From contig NC_064839.1 in the NCBI RefSeq assembly GCF_024166365.1, forward strand, positions 34,236,378 through 34,300,377: a stretch of 64,000 nucleotides of DNA. The letters are read 5' to 3'. Source of the DNA: Elephas maximus indicus. Taxonomy: Eukaryota > Chordata > Mammalia > Proboscidea > Elephantidae. The notes under the pieces were generated by a model. That model was not told the origin of the DNA. It saw only the letters and a program-made list of their open reading frames with translations, and searched no databases. Made by a program: the position numbers and the translations under genes. Shown here one piece after another: positions 24,201 through 34,600 of this stretch (its first letter is position 1; every line of letters starts with the position of its first letter).

Positions 24201-27200
24201 GTACAAACAGATAAACTCAATGAGTAACATTGTAGTTTGTATTATACCTTTTTTTCCTTCTGTTATTTATTTTATTGTTGTTGAGAATATGTACAGCAAA
24301 CCATACACCAACAGTTTCTACATGTACAATTTAGTAACATTGATTACATTCTTTGAGTTGTGCAACCATACTCACCCTCCTTTTCTAAGTTATTCCTCCC
24401 CTGTTAACATAAACTCACTACCCCCTAAGTTTACCATCGAATCTTTTTTGAGTTGCTCTTATCAATTTGATCTCATATAGACAGATCTTAAAAGTGCACA
24501 ATGCTATGTCAGACCTTCTTTACTAGTTAAGCTAAACTACTGTTTGGTTTTAAGAAGACTTCAGGGGATATTTTTGGTTTAAGATTTAAAAGCTATCTCA
24601 GGGCAATAGTTTTAGGGGTTCACCCAGCCTCCATGTCTCCAGAGAATCTGGATTCCATGAGAACTTTAAATTCTGTTCTACATTTCCCCCCTTTTGACCA
24701 GCATTCTTCTATGGAATCTCTTTGGTTAAAATGTTCTGTAGTGGTAGCCAGGCACCACCCAGTTCTTCTGGTCTCATAGCAAAGGAAACAATTGTTCATG
24801 GAGGCAACCAGCCACACATTCCATATCTTCCTCCTATTTCTGGCTCTCCTTCTTCCTCTGTTGCTCCAGGTGCATATAGACTAATTGTACCTTGGATGGC
24901 TGCTTGCAAGCTTTTAAAATCCCAGGCACTATGCAGTGAACTAACAGGTAGAACGGAAGCACGAAACACGTTATTAGGCCAATTAACTGGGATGTCCCAT
25001 GAAACCATGACCCTAAACTTCCAAACTAAGGAACCAAATTATATTTTGCCTTTTATGCATGCTAAATTATTATGCTTCCTCATATATTTATTCCACAGTA
25101 TTGCTTCATGCTACTTAAGAGTGTGAAGTACAGTGCCACTGATTCTGGGTGTACAGAAATAGGGTAATCCAGAGCCCCCTCAAGAGGCTGGAGTCCTCCC
25201 TGGGACCTAGCACAAGACCTAATGTATGTCCTCCATAAATATTTAGGGAAAAATGAGTGATCCCAAGATTGAGATGAAACACATACATAATTAGCAGAAT
25301 GCAACAGAAAGGGCCATGCAAAAAAGAGCCCGAAGAGATGGCATTTTCCACACCGGTAGGGTTAGGAACCAGTTACTGCTAGCTTGAAAGGGCTCCTAGG
25401 ATCCGGATATGGAATTTAACCCGAGCCCCTTCTGGGGCCCACAATCATTATGAACCATATTAAAGAGGTAAAAAACACTGGGGCTGGAGGGGAGACAGAG
25501 AGGAGCATTGGGGAGGACAGCGGTGTTGCCATGGTAACCCCACCTATGCCTTCCTGCAGCCTTCTCAGTTTTACATGGGCAGCCACCTGTCCCCATGGCC
25601 CATGTACGCCAGTGGCCAGACCATTCTGCCAAACCGAAAGCCCTGTTCAGAGGACTACCGGAAGCGAGCAGGGTAAGCACAGGCCAGCCTGATGGGGGGC
25701 AGGCTAATAGAGACTGGGCATCAGACTGACAGACAGAGCAGGGGTGTGCGCAGCACTGAGCCAAGGGTGCAAGGACCCTATGGGGTGCTTATCTCAGCCC
25801 AGCATATCCCCTGTAGTAGCTGGCAGCAGCAGTCCTTGGGCATTGCCAAACCAAGGTACCTGGAGCAGCTGGAAAACTACCTGCGCAAGGAGCTTCTCCT
25901 ACTGGACCTGAGTACGGATTCTGCCCAGGAGCTGAGACTGCAGGTCAGAGCCACAGAATAAACTGTGGGAAAGTTGAGGAGGTTAGGAGGATACCTCACC
26001 CACCAGGAGTAGGTACTCAGACCCTTAGGAGAGAGAGACCAGCCTCTCCCAGCACTTTTGGGGTCTCCTTCCCGGTGAGATAAGCATGTCCTCTGACAAA
26101 GCCAGTGAGAAGAACAAGGATATGGTACAGAACCAAAACTCTCCTGAGGCTTCTGTTTCCCCACTTGAGTCAGGTCTCCAGATACTGTCTCCAGTCCCTC
26201 CAGCTCTGCGATTCCGAGCCCCCAGGCAGCCTGAACACTGGCATTTGGGCAAGCCAGTATTCAGTGTTCTTACAGTGTCCACCTGCCAGCCAAGGACAGC
26301 CCCAAGCTTGAGGAGCCAGCCCAGACACATAAAAAGCAAGAGAAATTTATTTGCCACCTAGATTGTGGTACATATTAGGGAGGGAATCACCAAAATTCAC
26401 TGCTCAAACAGGGACAAAGACGGGGACTCCCTGACTTCTGACTTACTCACTGACTGAAGCATTAATTGAGTAGCAGCTGTGTGCCAGGCCCTGGGCTGGT
26501 GCCTTACATATGATCTCACATGCAGAAGGTACCCCCCCACCCCGCCCCACCTAGGAAGCAGAAGTTTGGAGAAGGCAGATAGCTGTGAAGTGATGGGGCT
26601 GGGATTCAAACTCAGGCCTTATTACCAAACCTGCGCTCATCCCAGTGGACAATGCTACCGCCAAACACATTCTGTGGGTCCAAGTGGGACAGGAAACCAT
26701 ACCCCTACTTGGTGGTTAGATACCAGATTAGAACTTTCGATCTCTTCCTGCCCCCACAGGGCTCTAAGATGAGGAGGGGTGCAGATGAGAAGCTAACTGA
26801 GTCATAGGGCCTGGAAGATAAGAGGCTGATTGCCTGGAGAGGGGCTAGGGTACAGAAGGGAGGTCCTGGGCCAGTGTGGTTTGCCAGGGCTCTGAGACAG
26901 CACCCCAGAGAGGCCTCCTGAGAGCAGTCAAGGAGGGCAGAGCTGCCCCATAGCCCCCTGGCTGGGAGAGACATGATTGGAGCCCAACGCGTTGACTTGA
27001 ATGTGGGCTGCCTGGCAGCCTCCTGCTGGAATACTTCTAAGCAAAGTAAAGATACAGGTCCCCACCAAGGGTAGCATAGCAGCTACGAGTCAGAAGGTGA
27101 CAGGTTCACTTTCCTTGCCAGCCTTACAGAGAGATCTTTGAGTTCTTCATAGAGGACTTCAAAACATATAAGCCATTGCTGTCCTCCATCAAGAATGCGT

Positions 27201-30200
27201 ATGAAGTCATGCTGGGTAAGACAGCTCCCTTGCTTCAGTTTCCCCACCTGAGTCAGGGGAGCTGGATGTTGCCTCCAGCCTGGAAGGGACGGAGAGGATC
27301 CTACTCTGACCCTCTGGGGCCCCACAACAGGACTGGGGCAGCTACTAACTGGGCCTTGAGGTCCCCAAGCCCTGCTCAGGCCTTTTGCTCATGCCGTTCT
27401 GTGAGAGGGCACCCCAGGGTACCAATCACCTCCTGTCCTTAGGAAACACAGTGGGAAGTATCTGTAGGAAATAGAGCACCTTTCCTGTTGAGAGTAAACC
27501 CCAGGAGAGAGTGAGTCCCTCTGGGAAATGAGGATGCCCCCCTCCCCTGGCCAGGCTCAGGAGGTTCAGGGTATGGCGGGGCTGTAGTACTAAAGGCTGC
27601 CATGGAAAAAGGCCTCATCTGAACTCTGCCCCTGATTTAAAAGCAAGGGCAGAAATGGCTTTAGCAGGGTCCATGTATTTGAACACAGTGTGCACAGACT
27701 CCTGGAGTTGGCAAAGGATGTGGCCGCTTACCCACGATCTTAGGATCTATGTCTCCTAGTTATTCTCCATGGCCCAAAGGGAGCCCCCTACTGCCCTACT
27801 GCCTCTGTTTAGCCCACCAGAGGGAGAAGATCCGGGCTCTGGAGCCCCTGAAGTCTAAGCTTGTCACTGTGAATGAGGACTGCAATGAGAGAATCCTAGC
27901 CATGCGGGCTGAGGAGAGATATGAAATCTCCATGCTCAAGAAGGAGAAGATGAATTTGCTAAAACTCATTGACAAGAAGAATGAGGAGAAGGTTTCACTG
28001 CAGAGCGAGGTAAATGAGGAATGGGGTGCAGTAACTGGCTCCCTGAATTCCTGCCCTACCCCCACCCCAGGGGTGACCTTGAGGCCTTGGGCACCAAGGT
28101 GACCCTTTAACCTCCTCTACCTTTCTGTCTGGAGTGACATACTAGGCTACACCTTCCCCAGAGTTTCTGCTACCACCACACCCTGCCCTCTTGCTTGGCT
28201 GGGACCTGGCTCTGTGTGGTCCTGAGTGCCAGCAGAGCCCTGCTGCTTGGCTGCCAGGCTTTTTGGAAGATTGGCCCTTTGCTGGATTCTCAGGGATGGC
28301 CAAAATCTTTCCTCCATCTTCCCAGTTTCCGAGTTCTGATGGGGCTGCCCAGCATCCATGCCATCCCCTGTAGTAACTAGCTATATACTGGAGTCCAGAG
28401 GCAGCCCCAGACCACACAGCCATCTTCCCAACAGGTGGCCAAACTGAGGAAGAACTTGGCTCAGGAGTACCTGCGGTATCTTAGTGAGCGAGATGCCCGC
28501 AAGATCCTCATCACAGACCTGAACGAGCTACGCTATCAGCGGGAGGACATGTCACTAGCCCAGTCTCCAGGTAAGCTCCAGGTGGACTTCTCTTCCCTGA
28601 GGAGGTGCTGGAGAGAAGTCTAACTCTCACCATTCACTCCCACTCACCCATCTCTTCTAATATCTGCCCATCCCATGCCCATTCCCAATGGAAGATGTCC
28701 CTTTCTCTACCTTGGGCTATGGGTCTTCTGGGCTGGACTGAGAATCATAATTAGAAACATTGCTGGCAGCTGAGGCAGCCTAGACTTCTTGTATGGGGGA
28801 CAGGCGAGGTACCCCATGGCCTGTGCTTCTCTACATAAGCCTGAAGCCCCAGGTTGGTTGCACTGTAGGCAAGAGCCAAGGGACCCCAAGTAAGAAGAGC
28901 AGGAGGACCTGGGGCACATCCTGTGGGCCACTCTAGCCCTGTCCTGGGTCACAGACCCCAGAGCCAAGGTGACATGAGCTGGTGGGCCCTTTGGCAGGGA
29001 TCTGGGGGGAGGACCCCATGAAGTTAACACTGGCTCTGAAGATGACCCGGCAAGACCTGACACGCACGCAGATGGAACTCAACACTATGAAGGCCAATTT
29101 TGGAGATGTGGTACCCAGGAGGGACTTTGAAATGCAGGAGAAGACCAACAAGGATCTGCAGGAGCAGGTGCTGGCAGGCAGGCAGGGCCAGGCAGGGTAG
29201 GGCAGGCAGGCAGGGGGGTAACAGGGACCAATCACCTTGCCCACAGCTAGACAGCCTGCGAGCTGACTATGAAGAAGTCTGCAAGGAGCATGAGATACTG
29301 CTGCAGCTGCACATGAGCACGCTGAAGGAGCGGGACCAGTTCTATGCCGAGCTGCAGGAGATCCAGCGCACCTCCACGCCGCGGCCCGACTGGACCAAGT
29401 GTGAAGGTAATTATGGCTGGTGGGGCTCGAGGGACTGCTCCATTGCCTCACTGGGACTCCAGCTCCCTCTCCCCGCCTGCAGATGTGGTGGCTGGAGGCC
29501 CAGAGCGCTGGCAAATGCTAGCCGAGGGCAAGAACAGTGACCAGCTGGTGGACGTGCTCTTGGAGGAGATAGGCGAGGGGCTGCTCCGGGAGAAAGATTT
29601 CTTCCCTGGTCTGGTAAGGAAGTCTCTGGGCTGGGAAAACTTGAGGTCAGAGTCAGTTAGGCCTTGCTGTTGAGGCTTGGGGTTCTGGAGGAACCATGTA
29701 GGGCCCTGCCTGCTTGAAGGTGGGACAACAGATGGGCCCAGAGATGAGCTGACACTCCCTTCCAGGGCTACGGGGAAGCCATCCCCCCTTTTCTTCGGTT
29801 CGATGGCACTGTGGAGAACAAGAAGCCAACAAAGAAGGAGGTGGTAAACCTCCTCAAGGATACCTGGAAGGAACGTCTTGCTGAGGAGCAGGTCAGATCT
29901 CACTAGGCCCCTTGGCCCAGCTTGGCCTCCAGAGTCTTCCAGGGGATTCCCTTAAGGTGCTAGGAAGCAGGGAGGAGAGCCAACCAAACCTGGCACAGAC
30001 TAACTCAGGAGTTTTCCTCTCACCATACAGAAGGAGAGATTCTCAGATTTCTTCTTCAACTTCCTGGAGCGTCGCTTTGGGCCCACTGATGCCATGGCCT
30101 GGGCCTACACCATTTTTGAAAATATCAAGCTCTTCCGCTCCAACGAGGTCATGAGTCAGTTTTATGCAGTCTTGATGGGAAAGGTGAGCTTGGACCTGGC

Positions 30201-31420
30201 CTCCCACCTGCTTTTCTCAGGGAAACAGAGACAGGCCTTTGTTTCCAGCATAGCTCAGCTCTGCGCCCACTACTCCAGGAAACTAATGAAGGCTTCCCTC
30301 CCTGTAGATGAAGGAGAGTGTGTATATCAACCAGAAGGAGACAATAGCACAGCTGCTGAAGGAGATGACAAGTGTTGACAGTCAGAATGAGGGACTCCTA
30401 TCCATGGAGCAGTTCAGGTGAGGCCAGGCCACCCCAAACTCTTGCTCAACACCTCCTCTCCCCAGGCTCCTGGGTGTGCAGGGAAAAGAGGAGCCTGGTG
30501 GGAAGGGGGCCACAGTCTCAGCACTTGCTGCTTTTTTTTAAGCACTGCTAAGGTTGGCAGTGGAGGGGATAGGGAGGTGGGTGAGCAGGCCTCAACCAGG
30601 CCCCTTTTGGCCCTCATGTATCTTCACAGCACCATCCTCAAGAGTACTTTCCCCTTCAAGAAGGAAGAGCAAATTCAGGAACTGATGGAGGCAGGGGGCT
30701 GGCATCCCAACAGCAGCAATGCAGACCTGCTCAACTACCGCTCATTGTTTATGGAGGTGGGTGGGTTGGGGGGAATCCAGGAAAGTTCATGGCCCCTACC
30801 CTTAGCCTCGGCTGGACTCTGGCCAGTGTGCCCTCACCCTGCCCTGTGGCTCCTCCTAGGACGACGAGGGCCAGAGTGACCCCTTTGTTCAGAAGCTGTG
30901 GGAACAGTATGTGGATGAGAAGGAGGCGTATTTGCAGGAACTAAAGCAGGAGCTGGGCCAGGATCTGTGAGTGACCTTGGGGTTCTCAGGCCCACTCAGC
31001 CATAGGCGAGTCTTGCAGGCGGGGTCACAGGGTGGCATCTCAAGCCCATGGGTCTCCCTCTGCACTGAGCATGCTGCTGGGCACTACAGACTGCTCAAGC
31101 CCAGCAGGAAGGACACCCTCAGGTCTGGGGGTACAGAGGAGGGGTCAAGGCCTGTCTCTCTCTCCTTATGGCACAGCTATAATGAGATAACTCCACGCAA
31201 GCTGCGGGAAGCACTGATGAACATTGACCCCAGTCTGGACACTCAGACCCTGAACACCTACATGAGCCAGGCCTTCCAGATTCCCGTGACTGACTTGCCA
31301 GAGGAGGGCAACGAGAAGGAAGAGGACATTAAGACATGGCTTCAGACTGTGATGGAACGGCTTCAAGTGGATGACATAAGGCGCGTGGGGCCTCGAGGAG
31401 AGCTAGAGCCTGCAAACTAA
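20886..31420 (+). CDS. TSNAXIP1: TSNAXIP1, complete coding region in 16 exons
   Basis: Translin-associated factor X interacting protein 1, a testis-enriched coiled-coil protein that binds TSNAX; its molecular role is poorly known. Coding exons: 20906-20928, 21119-21218, 25560-25672, 25817-25943, 27122-27215, 27813-28009, 28435-28570, 28998-29167, 29247-29406, 29483-29613, 29766-29891, 30031-30183, 30308-30417, 30630-30756, 30860-30966, 31177-31420. All have GT donors and AG acceptors and join in one frame of 706 codons with stop (705 aa; human about 712). Landmarks: GSHLSPWPMYASGQTILPNR (exon 3), ENYLRKELLLLDL (exon 4), the conserved N-terminal domain about residues 80-220, then Glu/Lys-rich coiled coils about 153-370. 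The end is IRRVGPRGELEPAN. The chosen ATG at 20906 is the first in frame in its exon; an upstream start through another 5' exon is possible. No defect is seen. Confidence 0.94.
22801..22878 (+). repeat. Short tandem duplication, 45-bp period
   Basis: A perfect 33-bp block beginning 'accttatttctatacatg' occurs at 22801-22833 and again at 22846-22878. Confidence 0.95.
22931..22976. repeat. Perfect 20-bp inverted repeat with 6-nt loop
   Basis: Arm aaataggaattgataataaa at 22931-22950 is perfectly complementary to 22957-22976, with loop 'taggaa'. It starts at the end of the first 59-bp repeat. Confidence 0.95.
23080..23560 (+). mobile_element. LINE 3' end, plus orientation (inverted pair, left)
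   Basis: About 480 bp ending 'caacaacaacaaaataaatt'. It is homologous in reverse to 24240-24703 ('gaatctggattccatgagaa', 'gcaactcaaaagactagata' and their complements). The family name is uncertain; it behaves as an afrotherian L1-type 3' UTR. Confidence 0.7.
23752..23942 (+). mobile_element. AfroSINE, diverged, plus orientation
   Basis: Body 'aagaaaggtctggcaatcta' and end 'ccatgagttggaatcaactc', followed by a T/G-rich tract. It is older than most copies here. Confidence 0.8.
24240..24703 (-). mobile_element. LINE 3' end, minus orientation (inverted pair, right)
   Basis: The reverse complement of the element at 23080-23560, with the tail at the left ('tttattttattgttgttgag'). Confidence 0.7.
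26455..26640 (+). mobile_element. MIR SINE (ancient)
   Basis: 'agcagctgtgtgccaggccc', 'tgatctcacatgcagaaggt' and 'gctgggattcaaactcaggc' are in MIR order, within a TSNAXIP1 intron. Confidence 0.75.
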
Positions 31421-31472
31421 GGCCATTCTGGGCAGTTTCAGTGCGCCAGTGCCGCTAACTCCTGACTTCTAG

Positions 31473-31478
31473 TATAAA
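31473..31478 (+). terminator. TSNAXIP1: TSNAXIP1 poly(A) signal (TATAAA variant)
   Basis: TATAAA lies 53 bases after the stop codon, with T-rich text just downstream. No AATAAA occurs before the CENPT 3' end, so a short 3' UTR is inferred. Confidence 0.5.
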
Positions 31479-31585
31479 ATTTTTGTTTGTCTGAACCTAT
31501 GCCATTCTCCTGACTGCTGGGTAGTGGCCGGAAAGCAAGGGTGGGGAGACAAGCACCAAAACACAGCATATTCTATTTGTGATAC

Positions 31586-31591
31586 TTTATT
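31586..31591 (-). terminator. CENPT: CENPT poly(A) signal AATAAA
   Basis: The complement of tttatt is AATAAA, about 96 bases past the CENPT stop. It lies about 110 bp from the TSNAXIP1 signal on the other strand. Confidence 0.8.
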
Positions 31592-31687
31592 GAGGCTGGG
31601 GAGGGGGAGGGGGAGGAGGAGACCTGGAGGAGTATGTGGGGCCAAGAGAGCCCAGGTGGAAACAGGACATGTGTTACTGCCTGGCCA

Positions 31688-34600
31688 CTACTGGGGAGGG
31701 AACACAGAGTTGCCACTGAATGCACAGGGGATGAGCAGCTGCCGGTACTCCAGGGGCAGGTACCGCTCCACAAGCACGTGCAGCGAGACTTGGTCAGTGA
31801 CCAGGCCCTGTCTGCAGCAAATGGGGGAGGGATAGACAGAATCAGCGCCAGTACCATGTGCAGAGGGGCCAGCCCCACCAACCCAACAATACCCTCTACC
31901 CGCTCACCGCCGCATCAGCAGCTCCAGGTCTTCTGGCTTCACAGTCTTGCGGCCTGCGTGAGCAGCAAATACCTCCAGGTCATTGCAGAGATGCTGGAAA
32001 TACTTGTCCAGGCTGCCAAGAAGGTTGGGGTGGAGCAAACTGAATGGGCTGTTAGGGATCTGAAGGGCTCTCCTCCACCCTAAGCATCCAGGACTCACCA
32101 CTTCTCCACCATCTCAAGAGCTGCCTTCTCCATGGGCATTTTAGCATAGAAGCTAAAGAGTTTCACGTAGTGATTCAGTCCGGCCTTATAGGGATCTTGA
32201 CAGAGCCTGCGGCCAGCGGTTCGGGGCCTGGGGGGAAGCCTGGCCAACAGAGGCTGCAGAGGCTCTGTACCCAAGCTGGGGGCAGGAGTGGTCAGAGGTG
32301 GCTCAACTGCGGCCCAAAGAGACCCTTATTCAAGGACAAAGGAGCCCTGGTGGCACAGTGGTTAAGTGCTTGGCTGCTAACTAAAAGGTTGGCGGTTCAA
32401 ACCCACTACCCACTCTGTGGCAGAAAGATGTGGCAGTCTCCTTCTGTAAAGATTACAGTCTTGGAAACCTTATGGTGTAGTTCTACTCTGTTCTATAGGG
32501 TTGCTCTGAATTGGAATTGATTCAATGGCAGTGGGTTTTGGGATTCAAGGACAAATCTTGCTGCTGTTGAGACTGGGGCCCGTGTGTACCTTGGCTGGCC
32601 TAGACCAGCAGCTCCAACCTTCAGCTGGGGATGGTGGAGCTGGGAGCTCACAGAGGCATGGTCCTTCCCTGGGACCCTGCTCCTTCACAGCCTGGACCTA
32701 ACATCCTAGCCTAGCCTCATCACACAAACCAGTACTTGCTTGGGCCCATGACTTCTGGGCCTCAGCATTCCCTCCCCCTTGCTGCCTGTCCCGATTCTGC
32801 TAATCCTCCTCCAAGAAACCTTCCCTACTTCCCCAGCTCCTCTAAGTCCCTGGTGGGCACCAGGATGATGGATGTCCTCTGGGAGAGCCCCTCTGAGCCC
32901 CTGCTCTGCTGGGTAATCATCTGCATACCCATGGGATGACCCTGTGTTACATGGATGCCCTATGCCATCCTCAGAGCCTACCCTCTTCCCAAGAGGAATT
33001 GGGACCTAGGATCTTACTCTGCAGTGCTGGGTGGTGGGACTGGCTCAAGAAACTGATGAAGTCGCCTGGCCTGGAGAGACTTGGGGCCACTGGAGGCCAA
33101 CTGTGGACTTGCTGCAGAGAAAGAGAAGATCACAGGGAGCTCAGCCCTGACCATCTCACCCAGTCCTACAGGTCCACAGCCTCCTTGTCCTGTTCCTCAA
33201 GGGTATCTCTTAGCTCCAGCCAACCAGGCAAGGGGGCCCTCAGAGTCTCTCTCGCCTCCTAACACCAACCCACCAGTGGCCAGAAATGCAACCCAGGTAA
33301 GCCTCTCCTCCAAGGCCAGGGCCTGAACACAGTTGTTACCACTCACCCTCTTGATCCCAGCACTGGGCCCCTTACCTGTTCTGTTGGAAGTATCCTTGTC
33401 CCCCGAAGATCCTCCTGGTTCCTCAGCCTCAACAGCCCCAGCAGATCCATCTGCTTCTGTCACCTCTGTGTGCCCCTCAGACTCTTCTACCCCAGCAGAT
33501 CCTTGTGTTCCTGTTGCCTCCTTTGCTTCACTCACACTTAGACCTCCTTCTTCCATCCTTTCCTCTGCTTGCTCATCAGCTGCATCCCCTAAGGGCTCTA
33601 CTCCATCTTCTCCAGAAATACCACTGCTGGTGTTTGGGAAGCCCACAGCAAGGGCGTTGACCTCCACTGCCCTTCCTGCCAGAAGCTGGGTTGGTTTCTC
33701 AGGACCTGAATGAAGGAGAGAGAATACAGGCTGGAGAAGCAGCAGGCCAAGGATGTAGCTCTGAAAAGGGTAAAGATGGAGTAGCAAAACCCAGCCCAGC
33801 CCACTTGGGAGAGAGAAGGCCAGTGGCAGCCCCAGAGCACTGGTGTGGAGTCTCCTGACCCAACATTGATTCTGTCCTTGGATGGAAGAGGAACCCACAC
33901 TCAGGAGGCTCTGGGGGCACACACAGGGCCTGAGGAGGGAAAACCACCAATGCCAACTCTTGCCTAGGTTAAGCTTAGTTCTAGACTACCTGACCCACAT
34001 ACTCACTGTTGTTCTGTAGCCCAGGCCCACTCCATGTCCTGCGACCAACAGCCCTCTCAGCATGCACAGCCCCAGTGTGAGAGGGACCAGGCAGGGAGCA
34101 GTGCGTACTGGGGGAGCGGCCAACCAAGGGTGGGGAGAAGGGCTGGGTGTCCTCCAACACAGCGTCCTTTTGCAGGGTAGCAATAGGGGTTCTGTGGCTG
34201 TCACCTGGGGATCAAGGACCAGCTGGTACTCATTGTATTCCAGGCCTCCCTGCTGCTACCCAAAGTCACTAGGGCCTGGGCAGTGGCCCCATGAGTCTGT
34301 CCCAAGCAGCCGTCAGAGGGAGAAGGCTACCTAGCACATGGGCCTGGCCCATTCTGAGCCTCATCTATCTTCCCCTGCCTCCTTGTTTATCAAAGCCAGT
34401 CCCTGCTCCTTAGCCTGGCACTCCCAGGCCTCTACAACATGCCCCACACAAACTGCTTACCCACGCCTTCTCCACTTTCTACTTCTCGCTTTGCCCCTTC
34501 TGCCCGGAACCATCCTCTTACCCTGGTGAACACTGACTTGTCTTCAGAATCAGCCTCCCAGATCAGCTCTCACTGGCCAGCTGATCCTGAAACCTGGCCC

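Larger units (their letters stand above)
22874..24220 (+). repeat. 59-bp perfect direct repeats 1.29 kb apart
   Basis: The block starting 'agtaactagttagggaattt' and ending 'acagataaactcaa' is identical at 22874-22932 and 24162-24220. The 1229 bp between contains a palindrome, a LINE 3' end and a SINE. Confidence 0.95.
21219..25559 (+). other. TSNAXIP1: TSNAXIP1 intron rich in rearranged repeats
   Basis: A 4.3-kb intron. Old L2/MIR-like text lies at about 21.40-21.65 kb, short tandem and palindromic repeats at 22.80-22.98 kb, an inverted pair of LINE 3' ends at 23.08-24.70 kb and one AfroSINE at 23.75 kb. No exon was recognised. 24.7-25.56 kb appears unique. Confidence 0.7.

Noticed and set aside
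33197-33922. A 241-codon minus-strand frame as a separate gene
   Set aside because: Its middle is CENPT exon 9 (33376-33705); the ends are intron read-through.
34007-34166. Apparent +1 frameshift in CENPT at exon 8
   Set aside because: It appears only if the later AG is used. The AG 38 nt upstream restores one open frame through exon 9.
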